Assembly: GCA_023079485.1 (NCBI GenBank)
Contig: CM041115.1
Location: 45,564,305 to 45,628,304 of the forward strand
From: Archilochus colubris
Lineage: Eukaryota > Chordata > Aves > Apodiformes > Trochilidae
DNA length: 64,000 nucleotides
Direction of reading: 5' to 3'
Shown: piece by piece, positions 23,846-36,037 of the stretch
How positions within the stretch are numbered: the stretch's first letter is position 1
How the letters are laid out: each line of letters begins with the position of its first letter
Notes under the pieces: generated by a model
Seen by the model: the letters and a program-made list of their open reading frames with translations, nothing else
Databases searched by the model: none
What the model was told of the DNA's origin: nothing
Made by a program: the position numbers and the translations under genes

Positions 23846-24175
23846 AGAGGAGAGGAGAGGAGAGGAGAGGAGAGGAGAGGAGAGGAGAGGAGAGGAGAGG
23901 AGAGGAGAGGAGAGGAGAGGAGAGGAGAGGAGAGGAGGGGAGAGGAGGGGAGAGGAGGGGAGAGGAGGGGAGAGGAGGGGAGAGGAGGGGAGAGGAGGGG
24001 AGAGGAGGGGAGAGGAGGGGAGAGGAGGGGAGAGGAGGGGAGAGGAGGGGAGAGGAGGGGAGAGGAGGGGAGAGGAGGGGAGAGGAGAGGAGAGGAGAGG
24101 AGAGGAGAGGAGAGGAGAGGAGAGGAGAGGAGAGGAGAGGAGAGGAGAGGAGAGGAGAGGAGAGGAGAGGAGAGG
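23846..24175. repeat. 330-bp purine satellite, (AGAGG)n flanking (AGAGGAGGGG)15
   Basis: A perfectly regular tract with two levels. 23846-23930 is 17 copies of the pentamer AGAGG, 23931-24080 is 15 copies of the decamer AGAGGAGGGG, and 24081-24175 is 19 more copies of AGAGG. All G on one strand and all C on the other. Long open frames across it in several frames (Arg-Gly-Glu or Leu-Ser-Ser-Pro repeats) are a by-product of the repeat and are not genes. Confidence 0.98.
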
Positions 24176-27100
24176 TTCCTTCTCTGTTTCACACCATGGC
24201 CCTTTGAACTGGATCAAATGGGTAAGAAGGTTAAAAAGGGCTGGGAAGGCCACAGAACTGCAGCTGTGAGCTGGGAGGTAGGCACAAAACCCCTTGGGTA
24301 GCATTTTAGGCTGACTGAAGAGCTATAGCATTCATTATTCCAGAAGCTAAATTACTTCTGCAAAATGTTTAATAGGAACTTAATTTCTGCTTCTCCTTCA
24401 AGTTCAGATTATTGAAGGATTTGAAGGATACACACCTCTGAAAGATCCAGGGCCCAGGTCTGAACAAAAGAGACAGTTCTGTCTACATGCAGTAAGGAAA
24501 ATATAAAGACAGTGCTCAACAGCTGCATTTTAGGAGGAGAAGCTTCTGAATTTTACCTGCCAACTGTCAGTGTGACTCAAACAGAATGTATTCAATTGGT
24601 AGAGTGTGATAGTAACAGCAACAGATATCAGGAGTGTGGGGCATCCTATTTACAAGACCTGTCGTGGGGAAGGTGGATAGAAACAGTGATCAGTGATGGA
24701 GATGGGTGCAAGCTGGGTTTGTCATCTGGGAAGAGGGAGCTGGGGAGGGAGCTCTTCATGAGCTGGCTGGGAAACGAGCATTGGACTTCAAGTGAGCACA
24801 GGTGTCCTGCAGGTTACAGGTTACAGGCTCACTTTTTTTTTTTTTTTCAATAGAACAGTCAACAACAGATGTGAATTAAATAGCTGAAACAACAAATTGG
24901 TGACAGGGTTCACCTAAAGCTTTGCAGGTTAAATACCTCTGAGAAGCCTTTCATGTCTTCTGCTTTGGAGAAAACATGCTGTGAAGAAAAGACAAAGACA
25001 ACCTTTATTTCTCTCACAGACAACACCTTTGTTTTAGTTAGAGCGTGTCAGATGAGTTTACGAAACAGTAAACTGCTTCAGGTTCATTTGTTAGTTTTAA
25101 TAAGTGAATTTCACAATCCTTGTAGGGTTTATATCCTTATCTTATAGAAACTCAGGCGAAGTGTCTTGGAAAAAAGGATAGAAAAGCTGGACACTGCAGA
25201 TGTGGATTCACTGGCAGTTAGCCCCTTTCTCTAAGGCTATTTTATTTCATGTTACACATTTTCTTTCTTGATTGTGAAGTGAATCAAAATTTTCTGTCTT
25301 CCAAGCCTACTATTTCCAGGCTCAGTTTCTTCCTGGCTGATTTGAATGCTTGTTTTCCTGTGCTTCCATCACTAATAAATTTAATATTTTTTTCCCTCCC
25401 CCTCTTAGTGTTTACTTTTTGTTGTGTCTATAGATAATAACCATATTGCCTCTCAGCTTCCATTTCGTCAAGTACAGCATGTTCAGCACTTTCTCTTGCC
25501 TCCTGCACAACAGGCTGTTGATCCACCTGTTTACTTAATAGTGCTTCTGTGCATCTGCTACTTGAGTCAGTCCACTACATCTATTCCCTGTCTCTTCTGC
25601 TCCTTACTAAGAACACATTTGATACAACTTTCATTTACCCTTTAGTTCCTCTTAAGTACTAAGTTCAAGGTGGAGCTGTTGTTTGATTTATCCAGGCTTT
25701 GGTTTCGGTTGAGCTGTTTTCCAAATAAACATTTATTTCCTTTATTTCCCCTTTTTTCCCATTTTCTGTTAAAATGCTACTTTTTTCCTGTGTCCTCATC
25801 ACCTTATTCAATAAAAACTAGTCACTTTCTTAGCTTCATTTTGAGTGTCCTCATATTCACCAGATAAGCATCAAATGCCTTAATGGTCTGTCCAAAACGA
25901 AGATCTGTATTACATTCTATGCTCTCACTAGCACTGACTGTCTCCAGCATTCACCATTAGCTCTGGTTGTACTCAGGGTTTCTACTACCAGCACCATCAG
26001 CTGTACTATTTAAAACCTCCCTAAACTTTATACCCCAAAGAATATAGATGGCATTTGCTACCTTTTCCCACTCTGGCTATAGATCCCAGTATGAGGTAAG
26101 GAGTGGGTTGCTGGACCATGAGCACAAATTCTATTTCCTCTGTGGGGCCATCAAGTCCAAACTGATAGCAACAGGAGCTGTTAATGCATTTGGACCTCCA
26201 TGCTGTTGCAGACCAGATTGTATTTTAGGTATGTTTCAATCTCCTCAAGCAGAAATAGTGTTCACCCTGTTCCTCTGCCCCTCATGGAAGGGCTGAGCCA
26301 GTGACTTTAAAAGAGGCCCACTCCTTTCCTGCAGACAATTAGTGACCATCCTAACAGATGCCTCTTCTGAAGTGGGAAGTGCCCACTACTCTTCTCTAAG
26401 TGTAAGGCTGGTGATCTACAAAAGAGGCAGATTTTGCATGTGCAAAGACAATGACAAGCAAGGCCAGTACAGTATTCTGCATCAGTCTGCAAGGAGAACA
26501 GAGATCCTTCACAGAGAAGTTGGTCAGCTTTTGCAATTGGACCATCACCCCTGCATGCACCTGCTGATGGTGCATTTCAGATGCTGCAGTCCTAGCACAT
26601 TTTTCCTGAATCACTGTGGAGACACCGGTCTCCTGCACTTTGTTTTTCCATACAGCAGCTGTCTCTTGTTTCAAGCACTAATGAGCAGAGTTATGTAGGT
26701 TTGCAGAGTTATCAGCAGTTCTGGTTTCTGAACTGAACTGAAAATTGAAGAGCATTTAGGACTTAGTTGATGTTCCTAGGTCCCTAGGTCTACTCACTGA
26801 CCTTTTCCTGCTAAGAATCTATGTTACTCTGGCCTCCATTTTTTTTTTTTTTTTCCTGAGTATGGCTGACAAATCCCCCCTCAGGCATGTTTGTTCTTCT
26901 GCACAATAGCATGAAAACTTTACACAGTGCCAACTTTGTACATGCTACATGCTGCAACTTTTTTCTATGTGTTCCCACAGTCACTGCATAATTGCTGTAA
27001 CTGCTGCTTAGGTCACTGCACTTAAGTCTTCTTTTTTGTACTGTGGTTGTTCATTTGTGGGGTTTTTGGGTTTGTGGCTTTTTGTTTGTTTGTTTTTATT

Positions 27101-29371
27101 TTTTGTTTTCTTGTGATTTCCAGCTCCCTTGTTTGTATTGACAAATCAGATTTGGTGTAAGTGCTGAAAATCTGCTTCTTTCTAAACCAGACTGCATGAA
27201 CGATGGATCTTGAGGCTTCCTCAAGTTTTGAGTAATTCATTTCGTTAAAATCAGATATGGTTAAACCATTGTAAATGAAAACATGTATTAAAGCATGCAC
27301 TGCAGTTACAGGAAAAAAAAAAAAAACACAGATTTTTTTGATTTCTGACACCAGATTAACTCTTGAAAATAATTGCTAAAAATTTTTTGAAAGCTTTGCT
27401 CACTCACCCTGTTTGTTGGCTTTGTGTACAACTCCGTAACAGGATATTTCCCCTAAAGCACAGCAGTGCTTTTGCATCTTTCCCACTAAACACTTTTGAA
27501 AGTTACCCCTGTTAAATTCTAAATACCTCTTAGTATCTGATATTTGGCTGCAGAGCTTAGCCAACCTACTGGAATGATGTCAAATAAGAAGAGTTTCAGG
27601 AGGTTCAATCTAATTATGTTATAATATTTAACTGTATTTTAGATAAAATAGGAACTCTGGTTTTAATATTAAACCTTCCAGTACAGCCAGACTGCTAGCT
27701 GTAAGCTTTTTATGCTTTGTTAGAACAAGAGCTATCAGCAGTTCCTTCAAAATACACTTGTAATCTGCTTTGGACAGACCTGATAAAGTCCCATAGCCAC
27801 GTCTAAAACCTGACCTTGTTACTGATGACAGTGGCAAAAAGTCATCAGTACCAACAAGACTGTTCTTTAGTGCCTTCCTCACTGTAAAACTAAAGATAGG
27901 TTTAACAAGTGCCCAAAGCAGTCCTCACAGTTCCTAGAGGAGGACAGCACAAATCATATAGGTCATGTATGTCGTATGTTTGCTGCTATCTGTGCCCTGT
28001 CTGGAAGTTTCTATAGAAAGTACATGTCTTTTTTTGATTCCTTGCACAAAAACATATTCTACCTTTAAATTTCAACTAAATAAGAAGATTAATCTTAGGA
28101 CAACTGCCTTCAATATGAATGAAGAATAGAGAGGGAGTGAAAGGAAAGAAAAGATATTTGGAAAACTGACATAAAAACTTCCATGCTTTCTCCTTAAGTG
28201 TTTTTTTTCTCCAAGATTATTTATACTTTTGTTAAACAATACAGTGAGCAATTGCATATGATAGCACTGCTTTGTAACTAACTGGTGATAGTGTCTTAAT
28301 TTATTACTAGAATTCTGCAAGAATCCTTATGTGTGTAATGGTGGATTACCAGACTTTCTGTAAGATGAATGCTTCACTTGGCACACCACCTGCATTTCCA
28401 AAGCATGAACAGAACTTGTCTCCCATACAGAGGATCCTTATCCAGAAGGGTCACAGTTATCCATGTTAGCCAAGCAGTGCTGTAAATTGTCTCCTACTCA
28501 GAAAACATTCAGACATATCTGTCCTTGAGGAACCACTGTGTAGCAAATAATTGATAAAAAGGAATATGGAAATGACTGCCCTACTTACCCTGTAATTCAC
28601 AGCACACAATTAGTCACCATATTTTACATATGGCTCTAGCTCTTATGCCTAGATTAACAGATAACAAAGTGTGGGGGTTTTTGCTAATTAATTTTTTTTT
28701 AAATTTTAAAATCTTTCTTTTTTTGCTGTACATATGACAATTTTTAATCCTTCATTCCAAAAAAAGAACCATAATCTCTGGTTTGATAGCAATGACATTG
28801 ATAGCTTTCCCAGTCTCTTGGATGTCATATAAGGAGTGATATTTTTAAAGATGTAAGTATGAGACAAATACAGCATGCTTTTATTGTCACTAGTAAAGCC
28901 TTCCTTTATAACTTCTTGCAGACAGAAGATGAACAATGTCCTACTGATATCTTTGTTAATATGGAAAGCCAGCATTCCAATTATGACAGAAAAATTAAGA
29001 GAGAAGCCATCACATCTGCTGGCAATCCCTCATGTTAATTTCATTTTTTATTTTTTAAAATCTACAAGTTCTAGTCGATTTATTATCAACCTGATGGGCC
29101 AAAAGTAATTCCACATTCCTTAGGGAACTGTACCACTTTCTGTGTCATTTTTTTCTGACTAGCCAGTTCACAGCATCACTAAGTTAATTAATTGCTATCA
29201 CAGTTACTGTATTTAATTCTTTTAGTAAATAAATAAATAAAACAATGGCATTTGGAAAAAAATACCTACAAAATATGAACGTGTGAGTTACTAAAGAAAA
29301 AATTCAAATATTAAAACTCAAAAAATTAACAATGATTTTGAAACTTATAATTTAACTACTACTTACTTAAA

Positions 29372-29417
29372 ATATTAATATTTATTGCTTGTAAATATAT
29401 TAATATTTATTGCTTGT
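29372..29417. repeat. Two-copy tandem repeat, 21-bp unit, period 25
   Basis: ATATTAATATTTATTGCTTG plus T at 29372-29392 and again at 29397-29417, separated by AAAT. Identical copies, so a recent local duplication. Confidence 0.9.
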
Positions 29418-30787
29418 TTGTTGTACCGACACCAGGGGTGGACCATTCTCAGCCATTTGGGGAAATTTCTCAATAAAAATCCTGTACTTACTATTTTCAA
29501 TCAAACAATCTAACCCTGCACCTATCAATATCCATAGAAAAAAACGAACTCAATTTTCTGTATGCTTTTCAATCATTCATTCACACATAGCAGCTAGACC
29601 TCATAACACCACAATGTCTTCAAAGACAAAGAGTATCTCTTTGTAATCAGTTTTCATCAACATCATCAGATTCACAGGCTGGAAACTCGTCTGTGAAATA
29701 CGATTTTCTTGTCCCTGTTGCTTCTACTCTCATACACCCTTAAGGTCTCCTACACTTTCATAACCATTGTAAGTCATACAGGTATGATGTGGAGAAGAGA
29801 CTGCATCTCCAGAGCTTAAAATTGTTTCCCATGTCCTCAAGCACAAATTTTTAATGAATTCCAGATTTGCTAAAGAGAGGCCCCTTGCACTGAATTATTG
29901 ACAACAACTTTCTATATCCTGCAAGTCATTTATTAGCAATTAAATCACATCAACTAAGAGTGCTAGACTGTGAAAGACAAAAACAAAATTGGTTTGAATT
30001 ATAAGTTTCTTTTCTTCTAAAATGCCACATTTCTGAATAGAGCAAAACAGAGTCATGAAATTTCTAGTAAATATCACTGTTTAGAAGAGCAGCACGTGAC
30101 CTATAGTATGATCTGATCTCGTATGACATCCTCTCATATGCAGCTGGTACTGCTACCCACATATTTCTATTAAAATGTCTCTCTTTTATTTTATGATTTT
30201 AAAGCTCTCCATTTCATCAGTGTTTTTAAAAGTATAAGTTTCACAACTTTAATAAAATTGTGTATTGTGTCATAATTTTTTTTTCCAGTCAGCCTACTTC
30301 TAGCAATAGCTTTGTGAGAAAAGTGCCTTAGAGATTTCAACAGGATACAGGGTAAGCAATGACCTTTTCAAGTGAAATGCAAAACAATTGCAGTCACCAA
30401 ATCATGCAGTGGAACATCCAAAAAGTTCATCTTCAAGCAGACTTCCTAATAAGTGCTGTTTGTGCGTCTGGACTGCTACCTTTTGACCTTGGTCTGTGGC
30501 CAGTTCTACTTGGCAACCTTTGCCCCGTGATGGCTCTTCCCTTTTCCCACCTGATCCTCATTAGAAGCAACTTTCTTCCTGTTTTGTAAGAGAAATAGGA
30601 AATCTGCTCATCCAGCCTGATGCAGTCCAAGGCACCCTCTGCCAATAAAAGAGTCTAGCTGTAAAATGTTGGGAAGTTGAAATAGGCCAAGAACAACATT
30701 ACAGAAAATCTTAAGTGACAGAAAGTAAGAAAAATAATGAAACCTTGAAAATAAAGCTCTGCTATGGGGCTATTTCAGCTTCTCTCT

Positions 30788-30817
30788 TTTATTTATTTAT
30801 TTATTTATATATATATA
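30788..30817. repeat. (TTTA)n/(TA)n microsatellite
   Basis: About five TTTA units running into six TA units. Confidence 0.9.
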
Positions 30818-31716
30818 ATCTACTGTGTGAGGAGCAATAATTTGAAATCAGGGACTGTTTTCAAGGATAAGATACCCACAGACTGTTATGACAGATTTAA
30901 CTGATTTCTTGCAGAAAGCACTGAACTTCTGCAGCTTGCAAAAACCAGAAGATCTGCACATGTGAAACAACAGGCAGATACATATTTCCCCATACAAAGA
31001 GCTCTCATGTTTCTTCTTCTCCCATGAAGGGACTCACCCTTCATGCCCTGGTCACCCTTCACCCACATCTTACAGGGGACTTTGTGCAGTTCTCTGCTCA
31101 GGGCACCTTACAGTGGCACTGCCAGCCTACTCCCTCCCTGCTACAACTTCACCACCCTGTGGAGCAAGAAGTTGCCACTGAACAGTTCTCACTTGCTCCT
31201 CTCCAGTTCTTTAGAGCTCCTAGCAAACTGGCTGGGACAGAAAAGTCATCTATTTTCCTGAGGCTGAAGTTTATCATGTCAACACGTCCTTCCTCCATGC
31301 GACGTGCAGCCTAGTCACTGGTTAGTGATTCTTCTGAGAGTTACAAAGATTATTTATTCACAGTAATTTCTTCATGAAAGATTTTTCAGAATATCTGTTT
31401 TTATCTCTTTTTAATATAGAAAGGGAATAGGTAAGAATTCTTACTTTTTTTCACATAGTTGGAATCTGTTTTCCTGCTTTTCATGTATCAATTACCTTAG
31501 CCTGTGTTACCACAGATACGATGCTGTCATTCTATAACTGTAAAATTAAAACATGCAGATCAGTGAGTACAGCTCAATAAACAGAAAGTAGGAAGCAAAA
31601 CAGAAGGACAAGTACTATAGAAGATGTGAATTACAGTAATAACCTGAATTTTGAGTAGCAGTCATAAATGAGTGCTTATATTTAGGTGTGTGGGTAATCA
31701 GTAAGATATGAAACAT

Positions 31717-31750
31717 AAAAAAACAAACAAAAAAACAAACAAAAAAAAAC
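31717..31750. repeat. A-rich (AAAC)n tract
   Basis: AAAAAAACAAACAAAAAAAC-type sequence; low complexity. Confidence 0.85.
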
Positions 31751-31889
31751 AGGAGGAAAATTATTTTGCAAATCAAAGAATGTTTAACAGGGAGAAAGTA
31801 CAAATTGTACAGGAAAAAAAGTACTGTAAATTCAGCTGCAATTCTTAGTCTATGGGGAAAATACATTGCAGGAAGAGCTCTCATGGAAA

Positions 31890-31957
31890 AAATAAGGAGC
31901 TGGACTTGATGACCTGATGGGTCCCTTCCAACTCAGAGTATTCTGTGATTCTATAAA
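31890..31957 (+). mobile_element. CR1 LINE 3'-end fragment
   Basis: GAGCTGGACTTGATGACCTG followed by GGTCCCTTCCAACTC and ATTCTGTGATTCTAT, the plus-strand 3' terminus of avian CR1 with its octamer-like tail. About 65 bp. Confidence 0.85.
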
Positions 31958-34900
31958 TATTTGAAACTATGAAGCATGAGGCAAAGGGACTATGGGAGAC
32001 AGTTCTCCACTAGCAGGGACATAAAGTTGTGAGCTACATATTAGGCAAGGCACATGCAAATTACATGTGTATTTAAACATCTTATTTTACTGTGTCTCTG
32101 TCAAATACTTACTCTTTTGTAGGGAGCCTTCATTATAAAAGACCTAAACCCTATTAAAAGTACCAATAAACAACAATCTGACTTAGTCACAGTGCAGGAA
32201 AGCTCACTGTGAACAGGATGGACAAATTTCCATGCCACATAGATAAAAATTTATAACTCATTACAAAATGAGCATATGCAAAATTCAGAGGAACATACCA
32301 AGGAGTATTCTTCTTATCATATGGATCAGAAGCTTAACTTGGTATTCCATTAAGGTGCATTCTAAGTTCAGATTTCGAGGTAATCTCTTTTTTATCATTT
32401 TTCTCTATGAAGCAGCACAGACCAGGCCAGCACTCAATACTGAAATCAGACAAACAAACAAGTTCAACTCTTCTGTATATCTGCACTCTGCTAAAATGCT
32501 GAATGATTGATAGAGCAGTCCTACTTGTAATACTGACTAAATTTGACATTTCACTGGGTGGTTCCACCTCTGCCTCCCCTGTGAAGGGTGCTGCAAAAGC
32601 ATCCACATTGAGATAGAGCATCCTGCTGCCTGCACTCACACCTGGCTGACATGCAGCAGTTACACTGATGGGAAACACCCCATGCTGTCAGGGCTGCAGT
32701 GCTCTGAGTCTCTCTGCAAATTGCTTCACAAAGAAGTAGAGGATAATCTATTTACCCTTTCCCAGGAAAAAACTGTGGTAGCCCAAGAAAATATTACACT
32801 CGCCTGACTTCAGCCTGGGGTGAGTACTTCAGCCTTCCTTCCACGTGGGGACAGGGGGAAGACCAACTTGGAATTGCATACTCAGTGTAGGTGTCAATCA
32901 AACTATTATTTCAGCAAGAGGAGAAGATACAGGGCTCAAGCTTCAGAGAGAGGTGTTCTACCTGCATCTTTGCACAAGGGGAAGTCAGCTTTGCACAGCT
33001 GATGAAACCCCTGCCACGCAGGCCAGCAGTTCGGAAGCAGGCACAGTGGTTCTGACCAATGTCATTACACAGTTCCGGATCTGTGACAGCTGGATGAGAA
33101 AAAGCACATTCCTGGGGAGGAAATGGGAGCTTGGATATTGACCTTTCAGGAATATCCAGGTGAGGGACATGTGTGACTGAGAATCAGATTGCTACTGCTC
33201 TCCAAAATTTGCTAGCCAACTTCCCCAGCTGAACTGCATGACTAGAAACCTGTAGCAGTGGTACTGAACAAGCCATGAGCACTCAAGGGGAAGCTTTGCT
33301 GAGCAATTTTCATTTCTGTTCATCAATGAGCAGGAAAGACAATTTGATTACAAAAACTATTTTCTGTGAGGAGGTAGCCCAAACCATAGAGAAAAAGAAG
33401 AGTTACCTGCTTCCCCAGCTAGATCATATGAAAATATCAGGAGAGATTTGGCATTGTATGGGTTGTGAGTGAGGGTTCAAGACCCTTGTGGAATGTGTCT
33501 GACAGTTGTGTGCATTCAAGGTATCTGGAGATTTGGAGTATTTAACTATGTCTGTGAACTGTTGTTGTGTATAATGAACCTGAGATACCAGTCTGTGATG
33601 TCCTCGTGCCAGAGAATCACAAGAATATCAACAGCCTAACAAGTCACACTCATAATTGTACAGGGTAAATATAGTGGAGGAAACAACATGTGGAAGTGAG
33701 TTCCAAATATGCAGATCAGAATAAATAAATAGATGGCTTTTGGTAAAGAAAGAAGAGGCTTAAAGGAAATATGGCTTGAAGGAATTGCAAGAAGTCACTG
33801 CAGAGTGTGAAACACCTTATATCCTATCAGCCATGAACTGGCTGATACTCACAGTCCCTTGTGCACATGAAGTGCTGCCGCTCTTTGTTGGTACTGTGTA
33901 GGTGGCTGCAGCCACGGGCTGAGGGAACAGGACTATCTCAACTTCAGCAGAGTTTTGCTCTGAAATGAAGACTACCTCAAATCACTCCTTACCTGAATGT
34001 CTCCCTTTGAAAGAGCAGTGCCTGGTCTTGCTGTGGTTTTGTTTTGCTGTGACTTAAAAGTAGCCCATCTTAGAAAAATTCTGTCTAATGACTATATTGT
34101 TTTATAAGGTTTGCTCTTCAAGCTGAAACTCTGATAGATCCTAAAATAAAAATGAGAAAGACTTTACAGAGCCTTTGAGAGCTCAAGAAGCTCAAAAAGA
34201 ATGGTGGTGTGACCTTGAAATAATTGTACTTGATCCGAATGTGTAAGAGCTTTGTATCAGCTTCCGTTCCCTTACAAATAACCTGGTTTGTTGTGAATGA
34301 ACATTCACCACATTTGGATAAACACAAAGTAGAAAATAGGCTGGCTGGACAGGAAACATCTCATGAGATACCATAAAGCTTCTGTGAGATATAATTTATG
34401 GGTGTGTGTTGTGGTGCAGCTTACACAAGTACAGACTAGATCAGGTTGAGACGGGAGATGCGGTACTTTCTGGATAACTGCAAAAAACTCATTATTGCAA
34501 TAAAGATTTGAGCCTAAGACAATTTTTTTTAGTAGTCCATGCTTTTGATTTGCTCACTGTTTGCAATGGAGATTTTCCAACAAACCTACAGTGAAGTCTG
34601 GTTAACTATGCCATTGTCGCAAATATTCAGAAATGTAATTAGTAACGTTCAGATTAAGGTAGTATTAACAGAGAAGTCGAGTTCTGGTTAATGAGTTTTC
34701 CATGCCCTGTCAAAAAGTACTGGGTATAGTCTGAGAGAAAATCCATAGGCTAATACTAAAGATTATTTTTTGCACTGGGCGTAACAATATTTAGGCCTAA
34801 AATCTGTTGGTGGCAAGTACCTCTGAATTTCAGATGTCTGAATATAGTTGGAGATCTAAGTATAGGAGTTTCTACATAGCTTTGAGCACTGACTCTCTTG

Positions 34901-35534
34901 AAAATCAGTTCAGAAGAATTGCTGAAAAAGACAGGAGGGTAACAGAGAAGGAAAGAGGGTACAACAGAGAAGGTTTCTTGTATGCCTATGTCTTTTTAAC
35001 ATTATGGAATTTTGATTTGTGTCATTTTACATAATTTTTTACATTTTACATAATTAATTCATTGATTATGTTGCATTGCAAGCTAGAAATTTATCCCTTT
35101 TCAATGGACTATTAAAAATACCAAGGCAGTTGAATAATGTGTTGAAGTCAGATGAAGACCAAAATCCAAGATGAAAATGCCAGATTCTAAAAGATGTATA
35201 TTTTACCTTCAAATTTTTAATGGGAAATTATAAAATGTTATTATTGTTTTGGTTTGGTTTGTTTTTTTAAGACAAACAAATACAAGTCTCTTTCATAAAC
35301 TAACAAAGTGTGTAAACCACTGCAAACTGCAGCATGCAATGAATGCAGCAGTTGAGTATGCACTCAGGAGGTCACAGTGGCAAAGAAATGATGCAGGGAA
35401 TTCCTGTCTCCTTCTTTAGAGAAGGTTTAAGATTAGAATTTAATCTCAAAAGACATTAGGAGTATATCAAAGAGTTAATGAGTATCTTAAAACTGCTTGT
35501 TCCTCTTAATTGTCCAAATAAGTTGATCCTGAAG

Positions 35535-35629
35535 TACATAAAATATCAATGCATGAAGATGAGAAGCACAGCTGAGACAGAGAGCAAACAAATGGCAGAC
35601 AGGAACCAAGAGCTGTGTCTCCTGGAAAG
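35535..35629 (+). promoter_or_regulatory. TMEM252: Possible TMEM252 core promoter and 5' UTR
   Basis: A TATA-like CATAAAATA lies at 35537-35545, about 90 bp before the ATG, which would allow a short leader starting near 35570. There is no CpG island. An upstream ATG at 35592 opens a frame overlapping the main start (offset +2). All of this is inference from position and motif. Confidence 0.25.
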
Positions 35630-35907
35630 ATGCCAAGAGGCATTTTCACCTTTATTCGTCTTTTTGTGCTCTGCCTCAGTTTCTTCACTGTCTGTCTGGG
35701 AGCCCTTTGTGTTTCAGTAAGTTCTTCCATATGTAGATGTGGAAATATCGAGCTGATTTTTTACTGCCTACTAGGTTTGGGATTCTTTCTCCTTGTGACT
35801 GGCATTTTCTGGAGCACTTTCCATGAAGTCTGGAAATGCAGGGGCCTCAGCAACACCTTCAATCGACCTTGAAGCTATAGAGAGCACTATGTCAGCACTA
35901 TAGACAG
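35630..35907 (+). CDS. TMEM252: TMEM252 exon 1: two-pass membrane region, premature TGA
   Basis: ATG at 35630 (context GGAAAGATGC, A at -3) places 25 residues up to the VCLGAL motif, the same as human, so this start is preferred over the GTG 15 bases upstream. The first transmembrane segment is about residues 8-30 (ends TVCLGALCV), followed by a Cys-containing loop (SSSICRCGN). The second segment is about 41-61 (YCLLGLGFFLLVTGIFW), followed by a basic juxtamembrane stretch. TGA occurs at codon 81 (35870-35872). The frame beyond it continues open to the splice donor, reading SYREHYVSTID plus a split Arg, and human has a comparable VATVDR just before the same junction. The stop therefore interrupts once-coding sequence rather than marking the ancestral end. 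Confidence 0.85.
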
Positions 35908-35983
35908 GTATGTATTACAGACTACTGATGATGAATTGGGAGGGAGGGAGGGAGAAGAAAGAAGCAATGAAAGGCTTGTGGGG

Positions 35984-36037
35984 AAAAAAAAAAAAGAAAA
36001 AGAAAGAAAAAAAAGAAAAAGAAAGAAAAAAAGAAAG
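35984..36037. repeat. TMEM252: A/G-rich low-complexity tract in TMEM252 intron
   Basis: A12 followed by repeated GAAAA/GAAA units. Confidence 0.9.

Larger units (their letters stand above)
24176..35534. other. Intergenic, no recognised gene
   Basis: AT-rich unique sequence upstream of TMEM252. It contains poly(T) runs (24832-24847, 26839-26856), T/G-rich sequence at about 27037-27110, the 29372 tandem duplication, the (TTTA)n tract and a CR1 tail at 31890-31957. By synteny the 5' end of PIP5K1B should lie to the left, but no exon of it or CpG island was seen. Confidence 0.65.

Noticed and set aside
23846..24175. CRISPR-like regular repeat array
   Set aside because: There are no unique spacers and the units are 5-10 bp. 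It is a simple satellite in a vertebrate genome.
23555..24304. Open frames of 139-249 codons on both strands (Arg-Gly-Glu and Leu-Ser-Ser-Pro repeats)
   Set aside because: They are translations of the purine satellite, whose unit lacks stops in several frames. There is no gene structure.
32334..32678. 114-codon minus-strand frame upstream of TMEM252
   Set aside because: No recognised motif, no splice or promoter context; compatible with chance.
1..35000. PIP5K1B exons expected by synteny
   Set aside because: No frame resembling its N-terminal or kinase segments and no CpG-rich promoter found; it probably lies left of the window.
35615..35629. Earlier GTG start for TMEM252
   Set aside because: The ATG at 35630 matches the human N-terminal length to the VCLGA motif and has a better context.
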